From Labilithrix sp. (lineage in GTDB: Bacteria; Myxococcota_A; Polyangia; Polyangiales; Polyangiaceae): a stretch of 45,420 bases of DNA. Position numbers and translations under genes: made by a program. The notes beneath the pieces were generated by a model, which was not told where the DNA came from, did not search any database, and worked only from the letters and a program-made list of their open reading frames with translations. This document shows positions 35,759 to 43,910 of the stretch, one piece after another. Where the stretch lies: NCBI GenBank assembly GCA_019637105.1, contig JAHBWF010000050.1, positions 1 to 45,420 of the forward strand, read 5' to 3'. The number at the start of each line of letters is the position of its first letter. Position 1 is the stretch's first letter.

Positions 35759-35950
35759 CCGAAGTTCACGGACGACAACGATGCGGTGACGGCGCACGCC
35801 GGACGGCCTCTCGTGGTGGAGACGATGCGGACGCTGGGCGTCAGCCGTCAGCTCGACGAGGAGCTTCGACTCCGGCGGCGGACAGCGGAACGACCGACGC
35901 CGAGAAGGCGGAGGTGCCGACCCGTCGCGAGTCGCCTGCGCCGCGATTGA
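35759..35950 (+). mobile_element. Transposase N-terminal remnant (IS1380-like)
   Basis: In one frame the DNA reads PKFTDDNDAVTAHAGRPLVV, then ETMRTLGVSRQLDEELRLRR, then arginine-rich sequence to a TGA at 35948. The T-A-H-A-G-x-P-L-V-x-E-T-x-R-x-L-G pattern is typical of the start of IS1380-group transposases. The roughly 350 residues carrying the DDE catalytic part are missing. There is no start codon with a ribosome site. I take it as a dead fragment enclosed by inverted repeat B. Family assignment is from memory. Confidence 0.55.
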
Positions 35951-35984
35951 GGTCGTCCTCCGCACCTTCGTCCCCACCCGCGCT

Positions 35985-36131
35985 CGGCAGTTCGCAAAGC
36001 GGTGTCGGGGTTGGGGAGACCTCGCGCCCGCACAAGGAGCCCAGGATCTTCCTCGCCGGTGGGAATCACCTACCCGCGCGCGGGCACGCGCCCGAAACTA
36101 CCTCCGCAAACCGAAAGAGCCCCAGTGGCGC
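35985..36131 (-). repeat. Inverted repeat B, right arm
   Basis: The reverse complement of this stretch aligns over its whole length with 35415-35560. Differences are short indels and scattered substitutions, some in the stem region CCCGC/GCGGG, so the arms are not freshly copied. Together the arms could fold into a very large hairpin, or mark the ends of a foldback or MITE-like element of about 717 bases (35415-36131). Confidence 0.88.
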
Positions 36132-36279
36132 GTGACTCGCGCGGAAAGGGCCTCGCGATCGGCAACGGGCGACGCGGGCGCGCGAGGGTTTCGACCCCGG
36201 CGCCGCCCCGACAGGATGAGTCGCGCGGGGGTCATCCAACACGCAACGCTCCTGTTGTGGATCGGGCGCCCGGCGGAGC

Positions 36280-36619
36280 ATTGCGGCCGCGAATCGTTCT
36301 GGCTATGTCAGAGGCGATGTCGAACCGAGCCGCGTGAAGAGCTGGCCAGCATCGCCGCCTCCTCCGCGCGTACCTCTGAGTGGCAGCTCGACTGCGGGAG
36401 CTCGGGATCCCCAGGCGTCCGCGCGCGGCGACGGCTGCGGTCCCGCTCCGCAGGTGCTGCAGCGACGCCGAGCGCGGCGAGCGCGGCGACTTCCGCGAAG
36501 GACGAGCCGTCGGACCCGTCGCCCGCGGCGCCCCTCGCCGATCGTTCGTGAGCGCAGCACACCGGGCGGCGCCCCCGGCGGCGCCCTCCGCCCGGCCTGC
36601 TGCCTCCGATCTACGTTGA
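36280..36619 (+). pseudogene. Repeat A copy 2: frameshifted 5' part of the glycosylase gene
   Basis: 36280-36425 is the second copy of repeat A. From ATG 36305 the frame reads [10 protein letters not shown] and stops at 36335, because CTCGAG of copy 1 has become CGAG. One frame over, the sequence continues as [27 protein letters not shown] and an A/S/P linker ([20 protein letters not shown]) to a TGA at 36549. The catalytic frame itself has a TGA at 36617-36619. So the ancestral N-terminal extension is present just ahead of the catalytic part but no longer joined to it in frame. Indel errors in the sequence would be an alternative explanation. Confidence 0.7.
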
Positions 36620-36700
36620 CCGAGAGCTCCCCGCCCCGCCGAAGCGCAGCGAGAGCGCGACGCCGCCCCGCGCACGATCGCGCCGCCGCGCCCGCTCCCG

Positions 36701-37270
36701 GTGGTCGCGTCCGACGTCGCGTCGTGCACCAAGTGCAGGCTCCACGAGACCCGCACCAACACGGTGTTCTCGCGCGGCAACCCCGAGGCCAAGCTCTGCT
36801 TCATCGGGGAAGCGCCGGGCGCCGACGAGGACGCGCAAGGGATCCCGTTCGTCGGCCGCGCGGGTCAGCTGCTCGACAAGATGATCCACGCGATGGGCCT
36901 CGACCCCGACAAGGACGTCTACGTCTGCAACATCATCAAGTGCCGCCCGCCGGGCAACCGACGCCCGGAGCCGGACGAGGTCGCGTCGTGCATCCCGTAC
37001 TTGCACGAGCAGATCGCGCAGATCGATCCGAAGGTCATCGTCGCGCTCGGCAACACGTCCGTCGGGACGCTCCTCGGGACGAAGCTCGGCATCACCAAGG
37101 TGCGCGGCTCGTGGAAGCTCTATCGCGGCAGGATCCCCGTGATGCCGACGTACCACCCGTCGTACCTGCTCCGGTCGAGCCCGCAGCAGGCCGAAGCGAA
37201 GCGTCAGGCGTGGGAGGACCTCCAGGCCGTGATGAAGGAGCTCGGGCTCGCGCGGCCCGCGCGCGGCTGA
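36701..37270 (+). CDS. Uracil-DNA glycosylase, family 4 (iron-sulphur)
   Basis: A 189-residue product from GTG 36701, the length of minimal family 4 enzymes such as that of Thermotoga. It removes uracil from DNA. Motif A is [20 protein letters not shown]. Motif B is HPSYLLR near the C-terminus. The four cluster cysteines are CTKC at the start, [12 protein letters not shown] and ASCIPYL. GTG 36701 is the only start codon between the upstream in-frame stop (36619) and the first cysteine, and no ribosome site precedes it. The natural N-terminal extension lies upstream in other frames. The enzyme may therefore be poorly made, or the gene is at an early stage of decay. Confidence 0.9.
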   Translation: MVASDVASCTKCRLHETRTNTVFSRGNPEAKLCFIGEAPGADEDAQGIPFVGRAGQLLDKMIHAMGLDPDKDVYVCNIIKCRPPGNRRPEPDEVASCIPYLHEQIAQIDPKVIVALGNTSVGTLLGTKLGITKVRGSWKLYRGRIPVMPTYHPSYLLRSSPQQAEAKRQAWEDLQAVMKELGLARPARG

Positions 37271-37361
37271 AGGCGGCGACGTCGAGCGCCGCGCGTCGGC
37301 CAGCCCGGCGCGCGCCGCGTCCCGCGAGGTCGCCCCGACGAGCCGGCCGCGGACGCGCGCG

Positions 37362-38282
37362 CTACCGCTCCGGGCGCTCGCGATCGCGATCGGGGACCAC
37401 CGGCACCTCGCGCGCGGCGAACGTCGCCTCGCGCTCGGCCGCCGCGAAGGCCGCCGTCGCCAGCCGGTTGTACGCGTCGACGCGCGTGTAGACGTGGTTG
37501 CCGTGCGCCGAGCAGCTCCCGCCGCGGGAGACGACGCCGACGATCTCGCCGCTGTTGACGTCGATGGCCGGCCCGCCGGAGTCGCCTCGACAGGTCGCGC
37601 GATCGACCTCGAACTCACGCGGGCCGAGGACGGCGCCCGTCGCCGCGTTCGCGCTCGGGCCCGTCGCGAGGACGACGCTCTTCGAGCGCGCGACCTTGTG
37701 GCCGACGATGTTGAGCGGTCCGCCGCCGAAGCCCACGGGCACGACGACGTCGCCGGTCTCGACCGGCGCGTGGAGGCGCATCGTGAGGACCACCGAGTTC
37801 ATCACCGGACGATCGAGGACCAGGAACGCGACGTCCGAATCGCAGAGCACCTGCCCCGTCGGGTGCAGCGTGCGCACCGCGCGCGCGACCGGCGGATCGA
37901 CGTCGGGACGCACGTGGGTGCCCGTGTAGATGGCGATCGCCGAGGGGTCGACGTCCTCGGCGAGGTGATCGCCGTTGTGCGAGCGGCCGCGCGCGTCGCA
38001 CGAGGGCGTCGCCGTCACCGCGCGCGAGACGCAATGACGGGCGGTGAGAACGAGGTTCGGCGCGACGAGCGCGCCGCTGCACAGCGTGATGTGCGAGGGA
38101 GCGTCGGCGAGCGTCGTGGCGATCGCGACGACGCCCGAGGAAGCCTCCTGTTCGACCGCGCGTAACATGCGATCGTCCGGCTGCTGCTGGCGACGTACGC
38201 ACCCCGCTCCGAGGAGCAGGAGTGCCACGGTGGCAAGCGTTGTCGACCTTGTACTGAGAGCTCGACGAGTTGCGTGCGTCAT
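37362..38282 (-). CDS. Trypsin-like serine protease lipoprotein
   Basis: A 306-residue S1-family protease. The signal ends in a lipobox (LLLGAGC, Cys28). The catalytic triad is His83 in VLTARHC, Asp150 in CDSDVAFL and Ser235 in CRGDSGGPA. Cys84-type and Cys231 cysteines suggest the usual disulphides (SGALVAPNLVLTARHC..., GGSCSAHG). It is probably periplasmic or on the cell surface and cleaves protein substrates. ATG 38282 starts the signal peptide; longer in-frame extensions upstream lack a plausible signal. The 295-base gap up to 38577 has an AT-rich patch at 38383-38408 that could hold its promoter. Confidence 0.9.
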   Translation of the reverse strand: MTHATRRALSTRSTTLATVALLLLGAGCVRRQQQPDDRMLRAVEQEASSGVVAIATTLADAPSHITLCSGALVAPNLVLTARHCVSRAVTATPSCDARGRSHNGDHLAEDVDPSAIAIYTGTHVRPDVDPPVARAVRTLHPTGQVLCDSDVAFLVLDRPVMNSVVLTMRLHAPVETGDVVVPVGFGGGPLNIVGHKVARSKSVVLATGPSANAATGAVLGPREFEVDRATCRGDSGGPAIDVNSGEIVGVVSRGGSCSAHGNHVYTRVDAYNRLATAAFAAAEREATFAAREVPVVPDRDRERPER

Positions 38283-38413
38283 GTCTGCGGGTGGAACGGC
38301 AGGAGGCAGGGTCACGTTCAAGACTGCCTCACACCCATCACTCAGCTTGCACGATCGCCCCGCTCTTCGCGAGCCTGAGACGCACAAAATAGTTCGGTAA
38401 AATAGGCCTACAC

Positions 38414-38431
38414 GGTGTGCGGCTCCACACC
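38414..38431. terminator. Small hairpin downstream of the yihY-like gene
   Basis: GGTGTG and CACACC form a six-base stem around CGGCTC. On the minus strand it is followed within about ten bases by TATTTTAC. It lies about 150 bases beyond the stop of the minus-strand membrane protein gene and ahead of the protease promoter region. A weak terminator is possible. Confidence 0.3.
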
Positions 38432-38577
38432 TCCGCGCAGGGTCGCACAACGCCTCGCTCGAGGTCGGCGTCGCGCGTCGAGCTCGACCGCGCGCACACC
38501 CGAGTCGCGGAGCCGAGCAAGTGGGACAGCCGTGACGCGGCGGACGCTCGCGCTGGCGCCCGGTGAGCTCGAGCGTG

Positions 38578-39792
38578 TCAGTCGCCCGCGCCGAGCTCGT
38601 CGCGCAAGCCCTCGAGCTGCGAGTTGAGCTCGGCGCCGACGAGGATCGCGAGGCTCGTCAACCACAGCCAGACGAGGAGGACCGCCACGGCCGCGAGGCT
38701 GCCGTAGTAGACCGTGTAGCTCGCGAGGGTGCGCAGGTAGAGGCTGAAGCCCCACGACACCACGAGCCAAAGACCGACGGCGACGACCGCGCCCGGCACG
38801 AGGCGCCGGCGCACCTCGCGCGCGTGGGAGACGGCGAACCGGTAGAAGAGGCACAGGCCGCCGACGGCGCCCGCGAGCGAGAGCCCGAGCGTCAGGAGGC
38901 GCTCGCCGCCGGTGCGTAGGAGCCTGCGCGCCCGCTTCGGCGTGAGCGTGTGGGCCGACGGGCGCGGCGCGTCGTCGCCGATCTCCGGACCGTCGGCGGG
39001 CGCGCCCTCCCCGTCGTCGGTCTCCGGGGCGATGGCCTCGACCACCGCGACCGCCGGGCGTACCTGCGCGAGCGCCTCCCACTCGATGATCCCGAACGCC
39101 GCCACGCCGCCCGCCGCGAGCGTCGCGATCACCCAGCCGAGCGCGAAGAGGCGCTGTCGCCACCAGGCGCGGCCGGGCGCGCCGACGACCATCTCGACGG
39201 CGTTCATGAGGCCGTGCACTCCGCCCGACGCGACCCAGAGGAAGCCGACGGCCGCGAGCGGGCCGAGGCGATCGGCGCTCGCCAGGTTGCTCACCTCGTT
39301 CTTCACCACGGCCTCGGCGGTCGGCGGGAGCGTGTCGAGCAGGATCCCCAGGACCGCGGCCACGCCCTTGCGCTGGGCGACGAGGCCGAGGACGTACCCG
39401 GCGAAGACGAGCAGCGGCAGGAGGCTCAGGAAGAAGTGGAACGCCATCGCCGGCGCCGCGCGGAAGACGCCGTGGTAGCGGAGCCCCTGCCCGAGCCGGA
39501 CGAGGACGCGCAGCACGCGCTGGCGCCGGGGCGCGCTCGCGGGCAAGAGCGGCGCGATGCGCCCGCGCGGATGGAGCACGTCGCTCGAGACGGGAACGAC
39601 CTGCGAAGGGCGGAGCGACGCGCGGATGGAGTGCGCGAGGCCGAGGGCGCCGCTCGGTCGATCGGGCGGCGCGCCGTCGCGCGAGCTCGGAGGTACGTCG
39701 GCCTGCGGCACGCACAAAGGAGAGTCGCTTTCGCCGGCCACGTCAAACGCAGCGCGCCCGCGCGGCCGGGCTCGCGGCGGCGCGGGGCTCAC
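38578..39792 (-). CDS. YihY/BrkB (UPF0761) family membrane protein
   Basis: A 404-residue protein if GTG 39792 is the start. The first about 100 residues are arginine/proline-rich, so a later start is possible. Six hydrophobic segments follow: PAMAFHFFLSLLPLLVFAGY, LGPLAAVGFLWVASGGVHGL, LFALGWVIATLAAGGVAAFG, LLTLGLSLAGAVGGLCLFYR, LVPGAVVAVGLWLVVSWGFS and YGSLAAVAVLLVWLWLTSLA. The order and the YTVYYGSLAAVxxLLxWLW motif are typical of the family once called ribonuclease BN and now regarded as membrane proteins of unknown function. An acidic loop (ETDDGEGAPADGPEIGDDAP) between segments 3 and 4 is larger than usual. It is divergent from the DUF3105 gene, only 41 bases away. Confidence 0.85.
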   Translation of the reverse strand: MSPAPPRARPRGRAAFDVAGESDSPLCVPQADVPPSSRDGAPPDRPSGALGLAHSIRASLRPSQVVPVSSDVLHPRGRIAPLLPASAPRRQRVLRVLVRLGQGLRYHGVFRAAPAMAFHFFLSLLPLLVFAGYVLGLVAQRKGVAAVLGILLDTLPPTAEAVVKNEVSNLASADRLGPLAAVGFLWVASGGVHGLMNAVEMVVGAPGRAWWRQRLFALGWVIATLAAGGVAAFGIIEWEALAQVRPAVAVVEAIAPETDDGEGAPADGPEIGDDAPRPSAHTLTPKRARRLLRTGGERLLTLGLSLAGAVGGLCLFYRFAVSHAREVRRRLVPGAVVAVGLWLVVSWGFSLYLRTLASYTVYYGSLAAVAVLLVWLWLTSLAILVGAELNSQLEGLRDELGAGD

Positions 39793-39833
39793 CTGCAGCC
39801 AACAGCAGGCTTTGTCTCCGGCGATTCGCGAGT

Positions 39834-40481
39834 ATGGTGTTCGCGGTGAGCGCTCGCTTCCTCGTCCACGCCCTGCTCGTCGTCCCGTTCCTTTGCGTCG
39901 TCGCCTGCGGCGACGACGACGACGCGGCGAGCCCGCCCGCGGGGGTCGACGGCGGCGGCGGAGAGGCCGCCGCGCCGGTCTGCGCCGAGGTCCCGGCGCC
40001 GGAGAAGCCCGCGGCGTCGTGCGACGTGACGATCGAGTCCCCGCCCATCTCCGGCGCGAACCACGTCCCGGAGGGGACGGCGCTGAGCTACTGCTCGAAC
40101 CCGCCCTCGAGCGGCGATCACTACCCCGTGTGGGCCGCGTTCCAGCAGTACTCGTCGCCCGTCGAGTGGCCGTACCTCGTCCACAGCATGGAGCACGGCG
40201 CGATCGTGCTCCTCTACAACTGCGATGCGCAAGGGTGTCCGGAGATCGTCGACGCCCTCGTCAAGGTCCGCGACGACGCCGCGCCCGATCCGCTCTGCGC
40301 CGACGGCACGAAGCGGATCATCATCGCGCCGAGCCCGACGATCCCCACGAAGGTCGCCGCCGCCGCGTGGGGCAAGACCTACCGGGCCGACTGCGTCGAC
40401 GCCCCCACCCTCGACGCCTTCGTCCGCGACAACTACGCGAAGGGCCCCGAGAACCTCTGCGTCGCAGGGCGTGCGTTCTAA
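39834..40481 (+). CDS. DUF3105-like lipoprotein
   Basis: A 215-residue lipoprotein (VPFLCVVAC, Cys25) with an acidic linker (GDDDDAAS). The mature part matches the DUF3105 pattern: SYCSNPPSSGDHYPVWAAFQ near residue 83 and YLVHSMEHGAIVLLYNC near 117. The His and Glu in HSMEHGA could bind metal. Four or more cysteines suggest disulphides. The function of the family is unknown. The start may be ATG 39834 or GTG 39846; both give a working signal peptide. Confidence 0.85.
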   Translation: MVFAVSARFLVHALLVVPFLCVVACGDDDDAASPPAGVDGGGGEAAAPVCAEVPAPEKPAASCDVTIESPPISGANHVPEGTALSYCSNPPSSGDHYPVWAAFQQYSSPVEWPYLVHSMEHGAIVLLYNCDAQGCPEIVDALVKVRDDAAPDPLCADGTKRIIIAPSPTIPTKVAAAAWGKTYRADCVDAPTLDAFVRDNYAKGPENLCVAGRAF

Positions 40482-40556
40482 CCCGCGAGCGTCGAGCTCG
40501 GTTCTTCTTCGGCTTCGGCGAGCGAGACGAGCTTCGCCGGGCCGCGCTTGTCCGGG

Positions 40557-40898
40557 TCAGCCGACGCGGGGCCCCTTGGGCGGGGGCTCGGGCGCGTAGC
40601 CGTCGTCGTACCGCGGAGGCTCGGCCGGCGCGGCCGGCGCGGCGTCCTGCTTCGCCTCGGCGGGCGGTGCGGCCGGCGGCGGCGCCGCCGCGGGGCTCGA
40701 GCCCGAGACCTTGCCGACGACCTTCTCGATCTCGCTGCCGATCGACTCGAACGCGCGGCCGACCTCTTTGGCGGCGTCCTTGGCGACGTCCTCGAGCTTG
40801 TCGGTGGGCAGCTTCTCGACCGCGCCCTTGGCAGCGCGGAAGAGGAGCCCGAGCCCTTCCTTCAGGTCGTCCACCGGCCTCGGCTTGTCGTCGCTCAT
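40557..40898 (-). CDS. Small acidic/helical protein with proline-alanine tail
   Basis: A 113-residue protein from ATG 40898. Residues 1-62 are charged and amphipathic (MSDDKPRPVDDLKEGLGLLF, LPTDKLEDVAKDAAKEVGRA), and the rest is P/A-rich ending in PPPKGPRVG. It lacks a signal or membrane segment, so it is probably cytoplasmic. Codon use fits the genome. No family recognised. Confidence 0.65.
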   Translation of the reverse strand: MSDDKPRPVDDLKEGLGLLFRAAKGAVEKLPTDKLEDVAKDAAKEVGRAFESIGSEIEKVVGKVSGSSPAAAPPPAAPPAEAKQDAAPAAPAEPPRYDDGYAPEPPPKGPRVG

Positions 40899-40963
40899 GC
40901 GCCGATGATGACCACCCGCCGGCGGTCTGTCCACCCTCGCGAGCGCGGCCCTGCGGCCGCCGC

Positions 40964-41224
40964 CTACGGGCGGTTCGGGGCCGTATTGGCGATGAGGCGG
41001 CGGTCCATCTCGCGACGGTTGGGCTCCTCGAGGTGGCGCGGCCGCGGCTTCGGCGCGGGCTTCTCCGCGATCGGGGCGTCGGCGACCTCGAGGTCGCCTT
41101 GGCCAGGCGGGATCCACGCCGGATCGCTCGAGGGATCGACGGCCAGCGGCGGCTCCGTCGAGGCGCACCCGGCGCCGACCGTGAGAGCCCCGAGGACGAC
41201 GGCGAGGACGAGACCGAGTCGCAT
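40964..41224 (-). CDS. Small lipoprotein
   Basis: An 86-residue protein starting at ATG 41224 with AAGGTGGG upstream. A hydrophobic signal ends in VGAGC (Cys20). The mature part is short and proline-rich (AEKPAPKPRPRHLEEPNRRE), so it may span part of the periplasm or the peptidoglycan. A palindrome that could hide its ribosome site lies at 41232-41243. Confidence 0.7.
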   Translation of the reverse strand: MRLGLVLAVVLGALTVGAGCASTEPPLAVDPSSDPAWIPPGQGDLEVADAPIAEKPAPKPRPRHLEEPNRREMDRRLIANTAPNRP

Positions 41225-41231
41225 GCCCACC

Positions 41232-41243
41232 TTGGTGCACCAA
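41232..41243. promoter_or_regulatory. Palindrome TTGGTGCACCAA at the small lipoprotein leader
   Basis: A perfect 12-base palindrome lies eight bases upstream of the lipoprotein ATG, directly before its AAGGTGGG ribosome site. On the minus strand the outer bases CACCT and AGGTG can extend the pairing past one bulged T, drawing the ribosome site into the stem. It could act as an operator or as an RNA hairpin limiting translation. Confidence 0.4.
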
Positions 41244-41332
41244 AGGTGCCAGCCGTCGCCTCGACGAACACCTCGAAAAGAGCTGGAGATGCGCGGGGCG
41301 CAGCGGAGCGCTCGCGGCCCGGGTGGGGTCGC

Positions 41333-41348
41333 GCGATCCGCGGATCGC
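41333..41348. promoter_or_regulatory. 16-base perfect palindrome
   Basis: GCGATCCGCGGATCGC reads the same on both strands. It lies in the 272-base spacer between the diguanylate cyclase stop (41497) and the small lipoprotein start (41224), so it may be part of the lipoprotein control region or a transcript-end structure. In such GC-rich DNA a chance palindrome is possible. Confidence 0.35.
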
Positions 41349-41402
41349 TCGGAGATCACCTCGCCGCCCCCTCCCCGGCGGCCCCGTCGTGAGGGCGGCG
41401 CG

Positions 41403-41480
41403 CCCGCCGATCGGCCGGAGCGACGGCCGCGCGCCCGACGCCGCCCCGCCGATCGGTCCGGAGCGACGGCCGCGCGCCCG
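41403..41480. repeat. Two tandem near-identical 35/36-base units
   Basis: Units at 41403-41437 and 41445-41480 both read CCCGCCGATCGG, then CCGGAGCGACGGCCGCGCGC and CCG. The second has one extra T. The period is about 43 bases. They follow the diguanylate cyclase gene on its downstream side. No coding role was seen. Confidence 0.85.
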
Positions 41481-41496
41481 CGAGGCCGGACGTCGC

Positions 41497-43656
41497 TCAC
41501 GCGCTCTTCACGCGCGCGGCCGACGTCGGCAGGCGCGCGGCCGACGTCGGCGGCGGCGTGTAGAGGCTCACGCGGTCGCGGCCGCCGCGCTTGCTCGCGT
41601 ACAGCGCCTCGTCGGCGGCCTTGAACAGCTCGTCCCACTTCTCGCCGGCGACCGGGAACGTGGCGACGCCGACGGAGCACGTCACCGAGAGCGGACCGTT
41701 CGGCGTGTGGAACACGGTCTTCGACAGCTCGTCGCGGATGCGCTCGCCGAGCAGGAGCGCGCCTTGCTCGTCGGTCTGCTCGCAGAGGACCACGAACTCC
41801 TCGCCGCCGAAGCGGGCGACGACGTCGGTCGTGCGCTTCACGCGCTTGAGGATGTCGCCGAGGCCCTTGATCACGAGATCGCCGACGTCGTGGCCGTAGG
41901 TGTCGTTGACCTTCTTGAACCAGTCGATGTCGGTCACGAGCACGCTCAGCTTGCGGCCGAAGCGGTGCGCGGCGGCGACCTTCTGCGCGGCGGCGTCGAG
42001 CATCGCGCGCTTGTTGAGGAGGCCGGTCATGCCGTCGGTCGTCGCCATGGTCTCGAGCTTGTGGACCATGCGCGCGTTGGAGAGGCTGACCGCGAGGTGG
42101 CTCGCGAGGACCTCGAGCGTCGGCCGCACTGTGTCGCCGAAGGCGTGGCGGCGGCGCGCGCCGAGGATGAGCGTCCCGAGCACGCGGTTGTGGTGGAGCA
42201 GCGGCAGCACGAGCAGCGACGGCACCGCCGGCCACGCGAGGCGCTTCGTCAGCACCATCTGGTGCGCCGAGTCGTACTCGCCCTTGTACGGGAGCGGGAA
42301 GCGGTTGGTGACGACCATCGAGACCAGGCCGGTGTTGTGCTTGAAGCGCTGCCCGACGAGGTCGTCGATCTCGCCGCCGTTGCTCGTCGCCGCGCAGACC
42401 TCGTGCATGCGCGTTCCCTCGTCCCAGACCGTGACGGCCGCGAGGTCGAAGCTCGCGATCTCGCGCGCCGCGCGGACGCCGGCCTCGACGACGTCGCGCT
42501 CGCTGAGCGCCGCGCCGAGCGCCTGCGCCGCGCGGTAAAGCTTGCCCTGCTCCACCTTCGCGCGCTCGAGCTGGACGAAGACGCGCTCGTTCTGGATCGC
42601 GCGGAGGCAGTAGCGCGCGGCCTGCGCGGCGAGGTCGTGCTCGTGCGGGGTGAACGCCTTGCTCTCGACGCGGTCGAGCGCGAGCACGCCGCGGACGACG
42701 CCGTCCTCCACCACGGGGATCGCCGCGAGCGCGCGGATCGGGCACGGCCCGGCGTAGTACGGGACCTTGTACGAGGGCCGGAGGTTCTCGAGCAGCACGG
42801 CCTCCTTCTTCGCGATCACCGCCGCGCAGACGCCGTCGCCGATCGAGAACGGCGCGTCGTGGATCTCGTCCGACGCGGTCGACAGCTCGCTGATCCGGAG
42901 GTGCGTGCCCGAGTCGGTGCGCCACAAGAGGACGGCGGTGTGCAGATCGAGCGAGCGGCGGAGCAGCTCGAGCGCGTAGTGAACCGACTGGTGGATCTCC
43001 TCGACGCTCGACCGCGCCAGGCGCTCCTCGGCGTCCTCCTTCTTGGCCGCCGCCTCGCCGGCGCCCAGGAGGCGATAGCTGCGCGCGTCCTCGCGGAGCC
43101 GCTCGAGCTCGCGCTCGACGCGCGCGCGCGCCGTCACGCGGATGCGCGCGACCTCCGCCCGGAGCAGGATCAGGTTGAGGAGCGCGAACGCGGTGGCGAA
43201 GCCGGCCTGGGTCGCGAGCGCCTCGAGGCTCGCCTCGCCGAGGGTCTTGTAGCGGATGAGCGCGTCGAGGATGACCACCCAGCCGACGACGGCCAGCCCG
43301 GCGACGGGGCGGCCGAACGAGGCGACGAGCGCCACGAGGACGTAGGTCGCGGGGGAGAAGCGGCCCGAGAGGGTGCCGTCGAACCGCAGCAGCGCGGCGT
43401 CGAGGCCGACCGCGAGGAGCGCGCCGAGCTCGAAGTCGAGCAGGAACGGCGCGTCCCCGGTCAGCCTGAGCTTCGCGCGGAGGCGCTTGCCGAGGAAGAC
43501 CGCCCAGGCGATCGCCGCGAGGATCGGGAGGGGGCCGATCGGCGCGGCGGCGCCGCCCGCGATGACCCACGCCGCGAGCGCGCAGGTCACGAGCAGGCCG
43601 AGGCCCTTGCGAGCGAGGCGGCGAACGAGGAGCGTCGCGCGTACGAGCGAGTCCAC
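41497..43656 (-). CDS. Diguanylate cyclase with membrane domain and two GAF-like domains
   Basis: A 719-residue protein. Residues 15-170 hold about five hydrophobic segments. A short coiled coil (170-215) leads to two GAF-like domains (about 220-355 and 375-525). The GGDEF domain has active-site GGEEF at 617-621. RTTD at 608-611 is an intact inhibitory I-site five residues upstream. It should make c-di-GMP at the membrane in response to a signal and be product-inhibited. The last 18 residues contain the duplicated heptapeptide PTSAARL/PTSAARV, from an exact DNA repeat of period 21. The start GTG 43656 precedes the first membrane segment; the ribosome site is weak. It stands alone. Confidence 0.92.
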   Translation of the reverse strand: MDSLVRATLLVRRLARKGLGLLVTCALAAWVIAGGAAAPIGPLPILAAIAWAVFLGKRLRAKLRLTGDAPFLLDFELGALLAVGLDAALLRFDGTLSGRFSPATYVLVALVASFGRPVAGLAVVGWVVILDALIRYKTLGEASLEALATQAGFATAFALLNLILLRAEVARIRVTARARVERELERLREDARSYRLLGAGEAAAKKEDAEERLARSSVEEIHQSVHYALELLRRSLDLHTAVLLWRTDSGTHLRISELSTASDEIHDAPFSIGDGVCAAVIAKKEAVLLENLRPSYKVPYYAGPCPIRALAAIPVVEDGVVRGVLALDRVESKAFTPHEHDLAAQAARYCLRAIQNERVFVQLERAKVEQGKLYRAAQALGAALSERDVVEAGVRAAREIASFDLAAVTVWDEGTRMHEVCAATSNGGEIDDLVGQRFKHNTGLVSMVVTNRFPLPYKGEYDSAHQMVLTKRLAWPAVPSLLVLPLLHHNRVLGTLILGARRRHAFGDTVRPTLEVLASHLAVSLSNARMVHKLETMATTDGMTGLLNKRAMLDAAAQKVAAAHRFGRKLSVLVTDIDWFKKVNDTYGHDVGDLVIKGLGDILKRVKRTTDVVARFGGEEFVVLCEQTDEQGALLLGERIRDELSKTVFHTPNGPLSVTCSVGVATFPVAGEKWDELFKAADEALYASKRGGRDRVSLYTPPPTSAARLPTSAARVKSA

Positions 43657-43910
43657 TTGTTCCGAACCTTCGGGGAGGTCCCGCGTGCGAACTGCACCGG
43701 GCCTCCTCGTCCGCTATCAGCCCCCCGGCGGCGGGGGCAAAGGAACGACGAACTCGGCAACTTGTTTGACAGCCCCGAGCGGCCTCGAGCCCAGCCGGGG
43801 GCCCGCGCCCCGCGTCCGCGCGGAGATCCGCCGTCCCAGCGCGCGGAAATCCGCCCGCGCGGCCGCACGACGGGCGTGCATCGGCGGGGCGACGTGCGTA
43901 AAACTCCCTC

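Noticed and set aside
35269-35778. Minus-strand frame of 169 codons in the repeat region
   Set aside because: It crosses repeat A, repeat B and the central part without a recognisable domain, and has no ribosome site or consistent codon use.
35246-36425. CRISPR array or phage attachment sites
   Set aside because: Only two long copies of each repeat exist, with irregular spacing and unequal indels. No cas, integrase or phage gene is near.
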